A DNA stretch of 64,000 nt, taken from contig BSQZ01000001.1 of assembly GCA_033239005.1 (NCBI GenBank), forward strand, positions 1,952,501 through 2,016,500, read 5' to 3'. The first letter of the stretch is position 1. Each line of letters starts with the position of its first letter. This document shows, in pieces, positions 1 to 10,680 of this stretch. The position numbers and the translations under genes were made by a program. Below the pieces are notes generated by a model. That model had not been told where the DNA came from. It ran no database searches and was given only the letters and a program-made list of their open reading frames with translations. This DNA is from Lamellibrachia satsuma (taxonomy: Eukaryota; Annelida; Polychaeta; Sabellida; Siboglinidae).

Positions 1-600
1 TTGTATAAATACCTTTTTGTTTTAATGACAATTCTCATGTGTCTGATTAAACAATGTAGCTATTAAAACTACAGAATAAGTGTACTCTATGTGACTGTGA
101 ATTTATTAAAGGTATCGCGGTTAACCGTCGACCACTGGCTACTGTTGGGGAATGTTTTTGGATAACCCAAAGAAAGCAGCGAGGCGTGACGATTGGAAGA
201 AAGGTAACAGGCAACAGAACGACTACCAGTGTTGGCTACCTTAGTTTATTATATGGCCAGACCAGAAACTATGCACAAGCAGGTGTAGCCAATCTAGGGT
301 GTGGTGACGATAATAGGCGTCAACACGGAGACTGTCAGTGAAGCACGTAGTATTTGATTAGAGTTAGCCTAGTTTGGGGCTTCGTTGTTTATTTAAATGA
401 ACTTTTCATTTGCTAAATTAAGTCGATATCTTGAGGAGTTTAGCAGGCAGCTGTAGAGATTATTCTAGGCAGAAATATACAAGACTACCTAAATGAAGTA
501 ACAAGCGGGCAATGGGTTTATAATAACTGTCCCCGCGTTTACAAAACATAGCTTCCTAGAGTTGTTCGTCATGGATCAGACCATAAATATACCAGCAACG
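1..600. other. No feature recognised
   Basis: AT-rich unique sequence. No long open frame, splice-like exon, RNA gene or repeat was recognised. Confidence 0.5.
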
Positions 601-613
601 ACCAGTGTGAGTG

Positions 614-645
<32 letters not shown>

Positions 646-775
646 TGTGTGTGTGTGTGTGTGCGTGCGTGCGTGTGTGCGTGCGTGCGTTTGTGTGTGT
701 ATGTGTGTGTGTGGTGTTGTGTGTGTGGTGTGGTGTGGTGCGTGTGTGTGGTGCGTTTGTGTGCGTTTCTCCCCA
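601..775. repeat. GT/GTGC compound microsatellite
   Basis: Runs of GT mixed with GTGC tetramers and later GTGGTGT blocks. The open frames across it (Cys/Val repeats on +, Thr/His repeats on -) come only from the repeat having no stop codon. Confidence 0.95.
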
Positions 776-1050
776 GATTTTTGTCATTAAATGAAATGAC
801 GAAATGTACGAAACAGAGAAGTTGCATTCTACTTCAACAGAATTTAGTTAAATTTAGCATCCCTTTGATGTACTTAAAGATCATAAAGTGAAGGCTAATG
901 CATTACTAGCTAGTGCTGAGTTGATTATGCCTGTCATCTCAGTCACCGAAATCACCAAAATGACCGGACTCATGCACATGGCATTTGGACCGAATTCACC
1001 GAGGGCCGAAATCATAATCACCCGTCAGACCTACTCCTGCTATTGCGATG

Positions 1051-1398
1051 TTTACTTTCTGACTTAACCATAAAAATGACCACCTAGAGCAGCCACACTT
1101 ATCCTCATATATTTGCTATACATATACACATGTCACGTGGTCAAACACTACTCTTACTTCCATGTAACGATAACAAATTACACAAACGAAAGCTTGCCAT
1201 ATCTTCTACGCCTAACTCCGCGAAGCTAGGTCATAGGGGATGGCAAGTTTTTTTTTTTAATTTATTATTATTTATTTAAATTTATATGGAAGTAAGAGTA
1301 ATGTTTGACGACGTCACATGTGTGTTCGTATGGTAGATATATGAGGAGAAGCTTGGCAGCTCTATGTGGTCGTTTTCATGGTTCGGTCAGAAAGTAAA
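1051..1398. mobile_element. Foldback (inverted-repeat) element, about 350 bp
   Basis: The left arm (1051-1163) and right arm (1286-1398) are imperfect reverse complements over about 113 bp. The left arm starts TTTACTTTCTGAC and the right arm ends GTCAGAAAGTAAA; the inner ends are CTCTTACTTCCAT and ATGGAAGTAAGAG. The roughly 120-bp spacer is AT-rich and holds its own small hairpin around CTTGCCAT and ATGGCAAG. No protein is encoded, so this looks like a non-autonomous MITE or foldback element. Clear target-site duplications were not found. Confidence 0.7.
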
Positions 1399-1670
1399 TA
1401 ATATCGAAGTCAAAGGCTACTGGCGTCGCTAAACTGCTCCGAAAGATCCGAATCGAAAGCTGATTCTGCGGTATTACTAGTCGCTAGTAATTCGAGATCG
1501 TTACGTTATACTTTTTATTCTGGAAAATTGACATAGCCATCACTCGCCATAGCAACGCGATTGAAACTAAACTGAAGCAAAGAAATAATTGAATGAATAA
1601 TGTAAACCCATGTCACAAGTGACGTCGCAAAACATTTTCGTCACAGTAATTATAAGCTTCTAATTTCGTC
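1399..1670. other. No feature recognised
   Basis: Unique AT-rich sequence between the foldback element and the LINE relic. Part of it could be more 5' LINE sequence decayed beyond recognition. Confidence 0.4.
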
Positions 1671-3155
1671 ATGAATGATGTCTTCACAAGATACTTGTCC
1701 GATAAGGTTGAGGATACATTGTTTCTAAAGCCTGTAACTGAAGAAGAAATTATAAAGCTGGTGAAAAATTCAAAACACAAAAAATCAAAAGGTCATGATG
1801 ATATAGATGATGTGCCTAGTTAAAAAAATAATACCTCACCTAGTAACACCCCCAGAACATATATTTAACACCTCGTTACAGAAAGGGGTTTTCCCGGAAG
1901 GTATGAAATTGGCTCGAGTTATACTGCTATTTAAAAATGGTGATATGAATGATTTTACTAATTACAGGCCTATATCTTTACTATCACAGTTTTCAAAAAT
2001 TCTAGAAAAGATCTTTCACAACAGGATGATGTCATTTATAGATGACAAACAAATACTGTGTAAAAGCCAATATGGGTTTAGAAAAAATATGTCCACATCA
2101 CTGGCAATATTGGAGCTTGTTGAAGAAATTACTACCTCAATTGATGATTGTAAGTCTACTGTGGGTGTCTTCACTGATCTGAAAAAGGCTTTTGATACGG
2201 TTGACCACAACATTCTCGTAAACAAACTTGAGCATTATGGAATAAGAGGAATAGCAAATATGTGGATCTGCAGCTATCTTATGAATAGAAGTCAATATGT
2301 TTGTATTAATGACACTAATTCTCATTGAATGAATGTCACTTGTGGGGTACCACAAGGATCTACACTGGGTCCAGCTTTGTTTATCATATATATTAATGAT
2401 ATGTGTAATGTGTCATCATTAATTAAATCGATTGTATTTGCGGATGATACTAATTTCTTTTACTCTGGAAAAGATTTGACAGAAGTGTGTAAAACAGTAT
2501 CAAACGAATTGGACAAATTATGCAGATGGTTTCAAGTTAATAAGCTGTCTTTAAATATTGCAAAAACCAATTTTATGGTATTCGGTAACAAAAATGGTAT
2601 GTACATTAATAGAGTGTATGTTACAACATTTCGTGGTGTACTCATTGACTGCCACTTGAATTGGAGTGAACACATCAACCTCATAAAAAATAAAATTTCA
2701 AAGAATGTATCTGTAATGTATAGGGTTAAACACTTATTGACTAGTTCTGCATTGTACTCTTTATACTGTACTCTCATATTGCCATACTTAAATTATTGTT
2801 GTGAAATTTGGGGCAACACCTATAAGAGTCGAATACGACCTTTGCATATTATTCAGAAAGAGCTGTTCGTATATGTCTAAAGGCAGACTATCGGTCTCAT
2901 ACAAGACCGATGTTTTACCAGCTGAACACTTTAGCTATACAGGACATGGTGGACTTCAATAGCATGGTATTTATGTACAAGGTGTATAATAATCTATTAC
3001 CTGCTAATATTATGTTGTACTACCAGAAAGTTAATGCTAGTCACTATCACAATATCCGTATTAAAAATTGCAATTTCAAAATAATATTTAGTAGGACTAC
3101 TAAAAAAGCTGAATGTATTAGTATAAAAGGACCAAAGATGTGGAAATTCGATTAA
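1671..3155 (+). pseudogene. LINE reverse transcriptase, broken by frameshifts and one in-frame stop
   Basis: Enzyme of target-primed reverse transcription. Four pieces read in order. 1671-1803 covers the N-terminal RT region (LKPVTEEEIIKLVKNS). 1807-2328 has NYRPISLL, QYGFRKN and KKAFDTVDHNIL (RT motifs 1 to 3). 2329-2880 has CGVPQGSTLGP, then the catalytic FADD at about 2437-2448 and the thumb region with WFQVNKLSLN. 2910-3155 is the C-terminal segment. Between pieces two and three there is only an in-frame TGA (2326-2328). Frameshifts lie near 1803 and near 2858. The gene cannot make a full enzyme. The long preserved tracts suggest a fairly recent, though dead, copy. Confidence 0.92.
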
Positions 3156-3540
3156 TAAATTTAAAAAAATTTACAAAGCCTTACTCTTGCATAGATGTGA
3201 AATATGAATTAATTGTATTAGTGTCATGGTTACGTGCTATATGTGTATATTATTTTATTTTCGTATCAAATACCATACCTTTTTGGGCAGTTAAGACCTA
3301 GCTTAATTAATTCATTTTTCTTTTATATATGGAACCAGTGCAATTGTTTACTTTTGGGGAATACAATTTATAAGTTTACAACTTTTTGCATTTCCCTTCA
3401 ACATTTTCTGATTGTCGTTCTCTAACTATGTTTTCATTGTACCACTTTAGTGGTAGTTAGTCTTATAACTATGTATGTTTACAATTTATCGAAATGTACA
3501 TTGATTATGTTGAATAAATTCAATTCAATTCAATTTCCAG
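1671..3540 (+). mobile_element. 5'-truncated, degenerate non-LTR retrotransposon (LINE)
   Basis: A LINE relic holding the C-terminal half of ORF2 and a 3' tail. The 3' end is an AATAAATTCAATTCAATT-type short repeat (about 3512-3537), as in CR1/L2/Rex-like elements that end in short tandem repeats rather than poly(A). The AT-rich composition fits the element, not the CpG-bearing gene exons elsewhere. The 5' end is missing: no endonuclease domain is seen before 1671. Clade assignment beyond a Jockey/CR1-like superfamily is inference. Confidence 0.9.
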
Positions 3541-3837
3541 TGGACTCCCTAAGCCGGTTGCGAAAGCGACAAATGGTGGCGCCTCATCACGGAGCATATA
3601 TAACCGAGTTTACAACACGACTGGTCCCCGCCACAGCGTGGCGCCACTGCTCTATAAACTACCAGTACTGCCCACTGGTCCCGGAAATTATTATAATAGA
3701 TTAGTGGTACAGTCAACTCAGGACATTACGATCAGGTAATACAGGAGAAAGCTCGCAACAAGACACAACTCCTGGCACGAGTGACAGTGGCGTGGTGACA
3801 CCAACCGTCTCCACTCCCACCATCCCAACCTCTCGTT
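3541..3837. other. No feature recognised
   Basis: Unique sequence with a few CCAGTGG/CCACTGG inverted words (3538, 3652, 3674), possibly remains of a small element. No gene seen. Confidence 0.35.
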
Positions 3838-3960
3838 CTCCACTCCCACTCCCACTCCCACTCACACTCCCACTCCCACTCCCACTCCCACTCACACTCA
3901 CACTCACACTCACACTCACACTCACACTCACACTCACACTCACACTCACACTCACACTCC
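3838..3960. repeat. CACTCC/CACTCA hexamer array
   Basis: About 20 hexamers: the first block is mainly CACTCC, the second mainly CACTCA. This gives Thr-Leu or Ser-Val dipeptide open frames on the two strands that are not genes. Confidence 0.95.
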
Positions 3961-4142
3961 CGCCAAACATCTATTCACGCGTAAGGAACAACCTCTTAAC
4001 ATATAGCGGCCTCTCGCTATGTGAACTGCTGATGTCAGGAACAAACTCTTAACACGAATTTTGTTATTTGCTTACAATTAGAATTGTCTTTTCGGAACCT
4101 CACAATTAAAGTGAAAATGTTCTAAACTTCATAGAGGAGGCA

Positions 4143-4500
4143 CCGTGTTGAAATCCCAGGTGTGTGGCCCATCCATTAGTGGCCCATCCATTTGTTTAGT
4201 GGCCCATCCATTTGTTTAGTGGCCCATCCATTTGTTTAGTGGAAATCCCAGGTGTGTGGCCCATACATTTGTTTAGTGGCCCATCCATTTGTTTAGTGCC
4301 CCATCCATTTGTTTAGTGGAAATCCCAGGTGTGTGGCCCTTACATTTGTTTAGTGGCCCATCCGTTTGTTTAGGGGCCCATCCATTTGTTTAGGGGCCCA
4401 TCCAATTGTTTAGCGGCACATCAAATTTCCGAGTACTCCATCAAATTGTGTAGTGGCCCATGAAATTGTTTTGTATCACATCTAATTGTTTAGTGTACAT
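4143..4500. repeat. 20-bp minisatellite with higher-order pattern
   Basis: Unit GGCCCATCCATTTGTTTAGT, about 14 copies. The words AAATCCCAGGTGTGT recur at the start of successive blocks (4149, 4244, 4320), marking a higher-order unit of roughly 75-95 bp. Units decay toward the right end. Confidence 0.9.
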
Positions 4501-5118
4501 TTAGTGCAACAATATTTACCGACCACCGACCATCTTGTCGAGCATTATGATCGGAAATTAATCTTTTAGACGAGTTAAGAAGGATGAGTTATCTTTTACC
4601 TGGTGCCTGTGCCACGGGTAGTAAAACACTCCACGAGGCGAGGGAATGTCTCGTGGGGACGATAGTCTTTTTGATTGGTACCATCTATTTTGTTTTCTGT
4701 AAAAAAAATAGACTAAACGTGTTGACATATTTAGGCCCTAGTTACAATAAAATGCGAAAATCCCCGAAGGAAACATGCTACCGTCATTTCTAACGCCAAT
4801 GGCAATTTGCCATATTAAATAGAACGTGGACGACGGTGTTAATAATTCAATCGTTCTTATCACCGTTGTGTACCTTTTAAAATATTTGTTTTAAAAATCT
4901 TTTTTTTTACATGAATGAATGTGCTACTATTTGCAATTTGTCAAAAAAATCATAAATAGAAAATTGATTAGTCGCTATTAACAGGTCGCGAATTATATTT
5001 AAAATAAAATAGCTCGCATGAATGGGGTATTGCAGTTCCAGGTAGCCAGTGGTGCAAGGGTTTCCGTCCGCTTGTCGCTACGACAGTCCCTCGCCAGCAT
5101 GCGTCACCCCTCGATCGG
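4501..5118. other. No gene recognised
   Basis: Unique AT-rich DNA. A 69-codon frame at 4584-4793 has no recognisable features. Confidence 0.4.
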
Positions 5119-5178
5119 CGACACGAGGTAAGTATCTCGTGTCGTAGTAGTGACTCATGTTCGCGGTCATGAGTCACT
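5119..5178. other. Two adjacent perfect hairpins, one with two AP-1-type sites
   Basis: Hairpin 1 spans 5119-5144 with 9-bp arms (CGACACGAG and its complement). Hairpin 2 spans 5149-5178 with 11-bp arms; its arms contain TGACTCA (5151-5157) and TGAGTCA (5170-5176), the TRE/AP-1 heptamer in both orientations. Whether either structure is functional cannot be told. Confidence 0.6.
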
Positions 5179-5454
5179 GAGTCTCACACATCTCTCGAGT
5201 GAAGCTATTTCATTCAGTAACGTATAAAGTCGGACATAGTACACTAATTGTGTTGACGCGCCATAATAAATATATGTGTGAGTCATTCGTCGCTGCTATA
5301 CACAAGGGTTGATTACCAACGGCGGGCGGCAAAGAGGATCATAAAAACTTATCACTATCATTAAACGTCCCCATTTGGGCTATTTTAAAAACAATAAGCC
5401 ACTGGCAGCGAAGGAAGAGTGTCGGTCAGATTGGATGAAATGTTGGTCACTGTT

Positions 5455-5888
5455 CTGTTTGCAAGTTGTACCTAGTCAACATGATGGCCGACTATTACAT
5501 ATGGCTATTAATGGCACAATGTTTGGTCGTTTTTGTATCGTAAAATAATATTACATAGTATAAACTGTATCTATCCTAACATTTAGACCGCCCATGTATG
5601 TTTAAGTAACCACCATTTTACATATGAACTGACAGTTTAATTTGAATGTTTCGACTCGAATGTCTTGTTTACAACGCATGTTGAATGGCAGGGTCGATAT
5701 TCACGAACAGACAACTGTCACATTATATGTTTAGATGGTGCTTCATTCAACCACACTTGGACGGTCTAGGTGTCAGAAGAGATGTATTACAGTTTGCACT
5801 ATGAGCACGATTTTGTAATAAAAAAGGATCAGACTTCAATAGCCCCTTGTGTAGTCGGCCCTGTTTACTAGGTACAACTTATAAACAG
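5455..5888. mobile_element. Possible MITE with about 22-bp terminal inverted repeats
   Basis: The left end CTGTTTGCAAGTTGTACCTA (5455-5474) is nearly the reverse complement of 5867-5888. The same end sequence recurs at about 9623-9645. The interior is AT-rich and non-coding. Confidence 0.5.
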
Positions 5889-6045
5889 CAAAGCGACCCA
5901 TTCTATCCACCCTGGTGGACGCTATATGTCATTCGTGTATTACGTGACATCTACACGATGACAAGTAGGTAAGGCGTTGTCACCAAGACGACGCCCGTAA
6001 ACACTTTGTGTGACACATCTATTCATTAATTTTGTATCTTTATTT
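5867..6045 (+). repeat. Dispersed repeat, copy 1
   Basis: Aligns to the reverse complement of 9475-9645. Shared landmarks in order: ACTAGGTACAACTT, GGACGCTAT, ACAAGTAGGTAAG (ACAGGTAAG in the other copy), TCACCAAGA, CCGTAAACAC and TGTGTGACACATC. Non-coding. It overlaps the inverted-repeat end at 5867-5888. Confidence 0.7.
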
Positions 6046-6174
6046 ATTTAAAAGTATGCAAAGTTCGAAAAAAGAATAGCTCCACCTGCCTGTCTTGTCT
6101 TGTTTTGTCTTGTCTTGTACACGTACACGGTGCTTTGTCTGTGTGTACATGTGTGCGGATGTGTGTGTAAGAAG

Positions 6175-6365
6175 GATAGAGAGAGGGAAGGAATAAGGAA
6201 TGGGGAGAGGGAGGGAGGGAGGGAGAGAGAGAGGGAGAGAGGGAGAGAGGGAGAGGGAGAGAGGGGGGAGAGGGAGAGGGAGAAGAAGAGGGAGAGGGAG
6301 GAAGGAAGTAGTTAAGGAGTCAAGGGTGAAAGGAGTGGGGGAAGGAGGGAGGGAGGGAAGAGGGG
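6175..6365. repeat. Polypurine (GA/GGGA) tract
   Basis: About 190 bp of almost pure purine on the + strand (GAGAGGGA-type words). Such mirror-symmetric tracts can form triplex DNA. Open frames rich in Arg/Glu/Gly across it are artefacts. Confidence 0.9.
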
Positions 6366-6808
6366 TGCAGGGGTATAGTTAGGAGGAAGTGTTTCGTTTT
6401 ATAAGGTAATTCAGTGTTATCACAGACCGCGTAAGCACTTCTATTTCTGCTGCCTTAGTCAACGGGACGCAATAAAATCACCACAGCAACGTTGCAAGCA
6501 ATGTTGCAAACGTGGAGATCTTCAGTACACGGCATAAACGGCGACGTGTAAGTAGTTGACGCCTCATCACTTGGAAATCCCCACACGTCGCCGCCGTGGT
6601 GACGCAGAACTAGCCGGCAGGGGGCGGTATGGACGGCTCGCTGTGTCAGGGTGTGCCGTCTCGACCGCCACCACAAAGGTCGACCTCGAGCGGGGGCGGT
6701 CAATGCAGCGCCTTTCAAGTCCGACTGTTGTCGTTACTCATCTGGAAAACCCACAACCGCTCAAACGACACCTGTTTATTCAGCGTGCGGCGACCGGTAC
6801 AAACGGCC
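6366..6808. other. No feature recognised
   Basis: Unique, moderately GC-rich sequence next to the 38-bp array. Overlapping short frames on both strands show no recognisable protein. Confidence 0.4.
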
Positions 6809-7005
6809 CTGCTGCCGTACCTGTGGACCAATTAGGGCCTGTGGTCTTGCTGCCGTACCTGTGGACCAATTAGGGCCTGTGGTCTTGCTGCCGTACCTGT
6901 GGACCAATTAGGGCCGGTGGTCTTGCTGCCGTACCTGTGGACCAATTAGGGCCTGTGGTCTTGCTGCCGTACCTGTGGACCAATTAGGGCCTGTGGTCCT
7001 GCTGC
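6809..7005. repeat. 38-bp minisatellite
   Basis: About 5 copies of a 38-bp unit containing CTGCCGTACCTGTGGACCAA, very homogeneous (differences such as CCTGTGG/CCGGTGG). Confidence 0.95.
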
Positions 7006-7227
7006 CAGACACAATGAGACCATATTTCAGTTCAGCACTGAGCGGCTCAGCTGAAGACCATTTACGTCCGGTGTAGAGCTGTTTGAGCCCAGTTGTTTGT
7101 CTAACAGATGCATTTGGTTCAGCCTACAAAATATTATAATACAAATAGGGCCTACCTAACAAAATGTGGATTAATTTAAATGTTATTTTGAAGGTACTTC
7201 TGTTTTATTATTAACATGGTGGATTTG

Positions 7228-7550
7228 TGTGTACTGTCCCGTGTACTGTCCCATGTACTGTCCCATGTACTGTCCCGTGTACTGTTCCGTGTACTGTCCC
7301 GTGTACTGTCCCGTGTACTGTCCCGTGTACTGTCCCGTGTACTGTCCCGTGTACTATCCCGTGTACTGTCCCGTGTACTGTCCCATGTCCTGTCCCGTGT
7401 ACTGTCCCATGTACTGTCCCATGTACTGTCCCGTGTACTGTCCCGTGTACTGTCCCATGTCCTGTCCCGTGTACTGTCCCGTGTACCGTCCCGTGTACCG
7501 TCCCGTGTACTGTCCCGTGTACTGTCCCATGTACTGTCGCGTGTACATTC
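7228..7550. repeat. 12-bp minisatellite
   Basis: About 26 copies of CCCGTGTACTGT with variants CCCATGTACTGT, CCCATGTCCTGT and CCCGTGTACCGT. The period is a multiple of three and lacks stops, so nearly every frame is open on both strands. These frames are not genes. Confidence 0.97.
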
Positions 7551-9474
7551 GTAATTAACATTCGCTGACCGTTTGTATAACGACATAAGGCATAATCTCT
7601 CTGAGTCTGAGTGAACATTTAGGGATATCACCTTTTTGGAGCGGTTTAGCAAAGTGAAATATGTCAACTTCATGGATTTCTCGAAAGATGGAGGGCCTAT
7701 TAATCAACCAATGCTTAACATGGTGTCAAATTTAAAGAAAATAACATAGAAAAATCCAAGTAGTCATCTGAACTCACAAATCTATCCGAGAACGTTTGCA
7801 CTTTTTCTATGTGACTAACGCGAACGAATTTTAATGAAGTGACAGTTCCCCACTCCAAATCGCTGCGGCAGATGGCGCGGTCGACTGTTTACTTGGGGAA
7901 GTTTGGTTTCGATTTGATGACGCAGGCGACTGGTGGCGACGCACAACAGGAAGTTGGTGGCTACCTCACGCGATCGCTGGGAAATTCGGAATACTCAGAA
8001 CGAATTTGCGTTATCATTAAAGTTAGGCAAAGGGAACCCCTTATACAAACTGTACCGAATAAAAATACCGAAACATCGACGAAATCGATTTTGTAATAAA
8101 TTCATGATAAAAACAAGTAGGCCTACTTTTAATAAAAAAAAACCCGTCAATGAGATGTGTTTGGGTACACGGCATCGGTCTATAGTTAGATTCTGAGCTC
8201 GTTTGTTTGGATGTTCGCCAACCCACGTCATTGTACTCTGCATTCTGTCCGATTCCTTCATTATTGTTTTCTGTCAAGTTCCGCTATGACGTCAGTTTTA
8301 TTCGGAGAGCATTATAATGTTATCATACGATGTAGAGATTCCTGTGTGATGACTGCCATTGGGAATCCAATAAATACCCGGTTCACAAAACATAAACATA
8401 CAATAATTAACGTGTTTATTGTATTTTGTATAGAAAATGCCGTTTTGTCGTCCTTTTCCGCAACAGACTAGCCGAGCCATACGTTATGCAGCAGATGAAA
8501 CAAATGTTATTGTAAACAAAGCTAAAACTAAATAAACAGTTTCTCCGATGATTTCATCAAAATAAAACAACACATATGCACAAACGAGCTAGCATGTTGT
8601 GGATATAATAATATATCGGTTTGAGTTTTCGCAAAGTTATTCTGAAACGAAACGAGCAAAAATTTTATAGTGGAAACCCATCTAATGATACCGCCGCTAT
8701 ACAGCACAACACACTAGCCACAGCAGCACTTATCTTCACAGTCTTTATATTATGGTTTTCAAGATGCATGACTACTATATTTACGAAACATATATCGCAA
8801 AACGGTAATAACCATGAAACAATAACGTTGTTGCCAATAAATGTAATCTTAATTAAATAGGTGGTATATTTATACACGGTATGATTAAACGTATAGAATA
8901 AGCAGAGCTGTCGAAATTCCACTATGGCGTTGAATGAGGTACGCGATGTTCAACATTTCTCCTAATTTACAGTGAAATATCAAACACAAAGATTTCAAGT
9001 TGGCGTGGTGTGTCCGAAGGAAATATTTAGCCAGTACCAGCACATATACAGAAGTTGCAAATATAGCGGTGACGTGCTTTCTTAAAAGCATGGTTTATAC
9101 ATTAATTTAGTATTTGTTCTTCAGTTGTTGATCTAACGTGCTGCACTTACTGTGGTTGACCTATTTTTCGACCAATGTGCTTTCAGGCATTAACATTTGT
9201 ACCCAATTCTCTGTAGACAGAACGTTTTCGGCGTTCATTGCTTTTACTAGTTTTCCAGTAGATCATGTTTCCGGTAGACCTTGCTGCCCAGACAAGCAAT
9301 TGCGGGTGAAACATCATTGTCTTACTCTCGGATTGATGCAAGACGAATGAACTCCCAGGGTTTTTGAGACCGTAATCTTACCCCCTTCAAGGATTGTTTG
9401 CACCAGGAACGAAACTAGTTCTGAACAGGGAAAGGCACAGTTCCGGCCTACGACAGTCCTACATGCATGTATGC
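7551..9474. other. No feature recognised
   Basis: About 1.9 kb of unique AT-rich sequence. Short frames (for example 7839-8196 and 8621-8860) lack domains, splice context or codon bias. Confidence 0.4.
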
Positions 9475-9645
9475 ATACAAATGAACGGATGTGTCACACA
9501 ACGTGTTTACGGATGTCATCTTGGTGAAAATGTCTTACCTGTGTCTTATCATATAGTATAATACAATTCATGAATAACAAATAGCGTCCGTCAAAGGGGG
9601 TGTGTCACTTAACTCACTTTAATGTTTACAAGTTGTACCTAGTAA
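9475..9645 (-). repeat. Dispersed repeat, copy 2 (opposite strand to copy 1)
   Basis: The reverse complement matches 5867-6045 with scattered substitutions and indels, ending at the same ACTAGGTACAACTTGTAAAC boundary. It is followed directly by a short repeat (9646-9716). Confidence 0.7.
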
Positions 9646-9716
9646 GCAGACAGACAGACAAGCAGGCAGGCACGCAGGCACGCAGGCACGCAGGCAGGCA
9701 CGCAGGCAGGCAGGCA
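9646..9716. repeat. CAGA/GGCA tetranucleotide repeat
   Basis: CAGACAGACAGAC followed by GCAGGCAGGCAC words. It abuts the end of the dispersed repeat, as short repeats often do at element ends. Confidence 0.9.
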
Positions 9717-10326
9717 GTGTTTCATGTTGATTTCCTCCAAAATTGTATTGTATAATTTGACGAAAAGCTAGGACAAGTAGCTACTGCAAAACACAAATCA
9801 AAGCGTACCGGTGTTTTTAATAGTAAAACTGAATGGTTGTTTTGTGCACAGTGGAGAATTTCCGGACTCACTTTTAACACTGCTTTCCATTGCACAATCA
9901 GTAGCCTAGGCCTACTGCACCATTGTACGTTTCTCGTACACCTGACAGCTCAGCCGATTGCTCGTTTGCAAATAACTATCTTCCAGAGAACCGACGTTGT
10001 TCAATCCCCGTCTTTGTGTTTATCACAACGATTCAGATCGATCTTTTAGCCTCATTAGAAATGCGCACTAAGCTGACACGCTGGAGTTACCAGTGACATC
10101 GCACAAGAACAAAAAGATCGTGATTCAGCCGGATGTGAGCTCGGGAACATGCCGTATAATTGACCGTTTGGTGGGGAGCGTCAAGTGGGAGTCGTCGCAT
10201 GGTTCTATTTTTTTCACTAAATAAGCTACGCGAACAAGGTAACGTCGCAATGCCTTCGATTGGATTCCTGACTAGACGTGGCTCAGACATGTCAAAGCGT
10301 AGCAGGGTTATTAAAGGGAACGTACA
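9717..10326. other. No feature recognised
   Basis: Unique sequence; short frames only. Confidence 0.4.
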
Positions 10327-10680
10327 TCGATGTTCACTGGTTAACTAAACGACTGTTTTACGTAGCGTTGCCACTGAGGTTGAGACATTACGACACTGAA
10401 TGTATTATTATTAATAACATCTCGGTAGTTTAAAAATAATATTCACACCATTCGTGTTACTATCGTGATCTTTCGCGTCTTAATATAATTTATGATACTA
10501 GAAAATTTACAAGTTGGCGATGAAATAAAGTATGCCTTTTTACGACATCGATCTATTATACAGAGATCGTTACGCTGCAATAAAAGGAAGATGATAAATC
10601 TTCACATGTGAAGGTGAAATATTACGTGTTTCACCGGATGATTTATTGGTCCGTCAAATTCACGTTTTATACAATTTCTG
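10327..10680 (+). repeat. Dispersed repeat shared with 43025-43335
   Basis: Collinear with the middle of the inverted-repeat element at 42583-43826. Shared landmarks in order: ACGACTGTTTTA, CACTGAATGTA, GATCTTT, GAAATAAA, TTTTACGACAT, TCTTCAC, GGTGAAA and GATGATTTATTG. No arms like those at 42583/43826 flank this copy. Confidence 0.7.

Noticed and set aside
7176..7673. Frames of up to 165 codons on both strands
   Set aside because: 12-bp array artefact.
9990..10010. B-box-like word (GTTCAATCCCC) suggesting a tRNA or SINE
   Set aside because: No cloverleaf or A-box at the right distance; a similar word at 16351 also fails. No tRNA or rRNA gene was supported anywhere.
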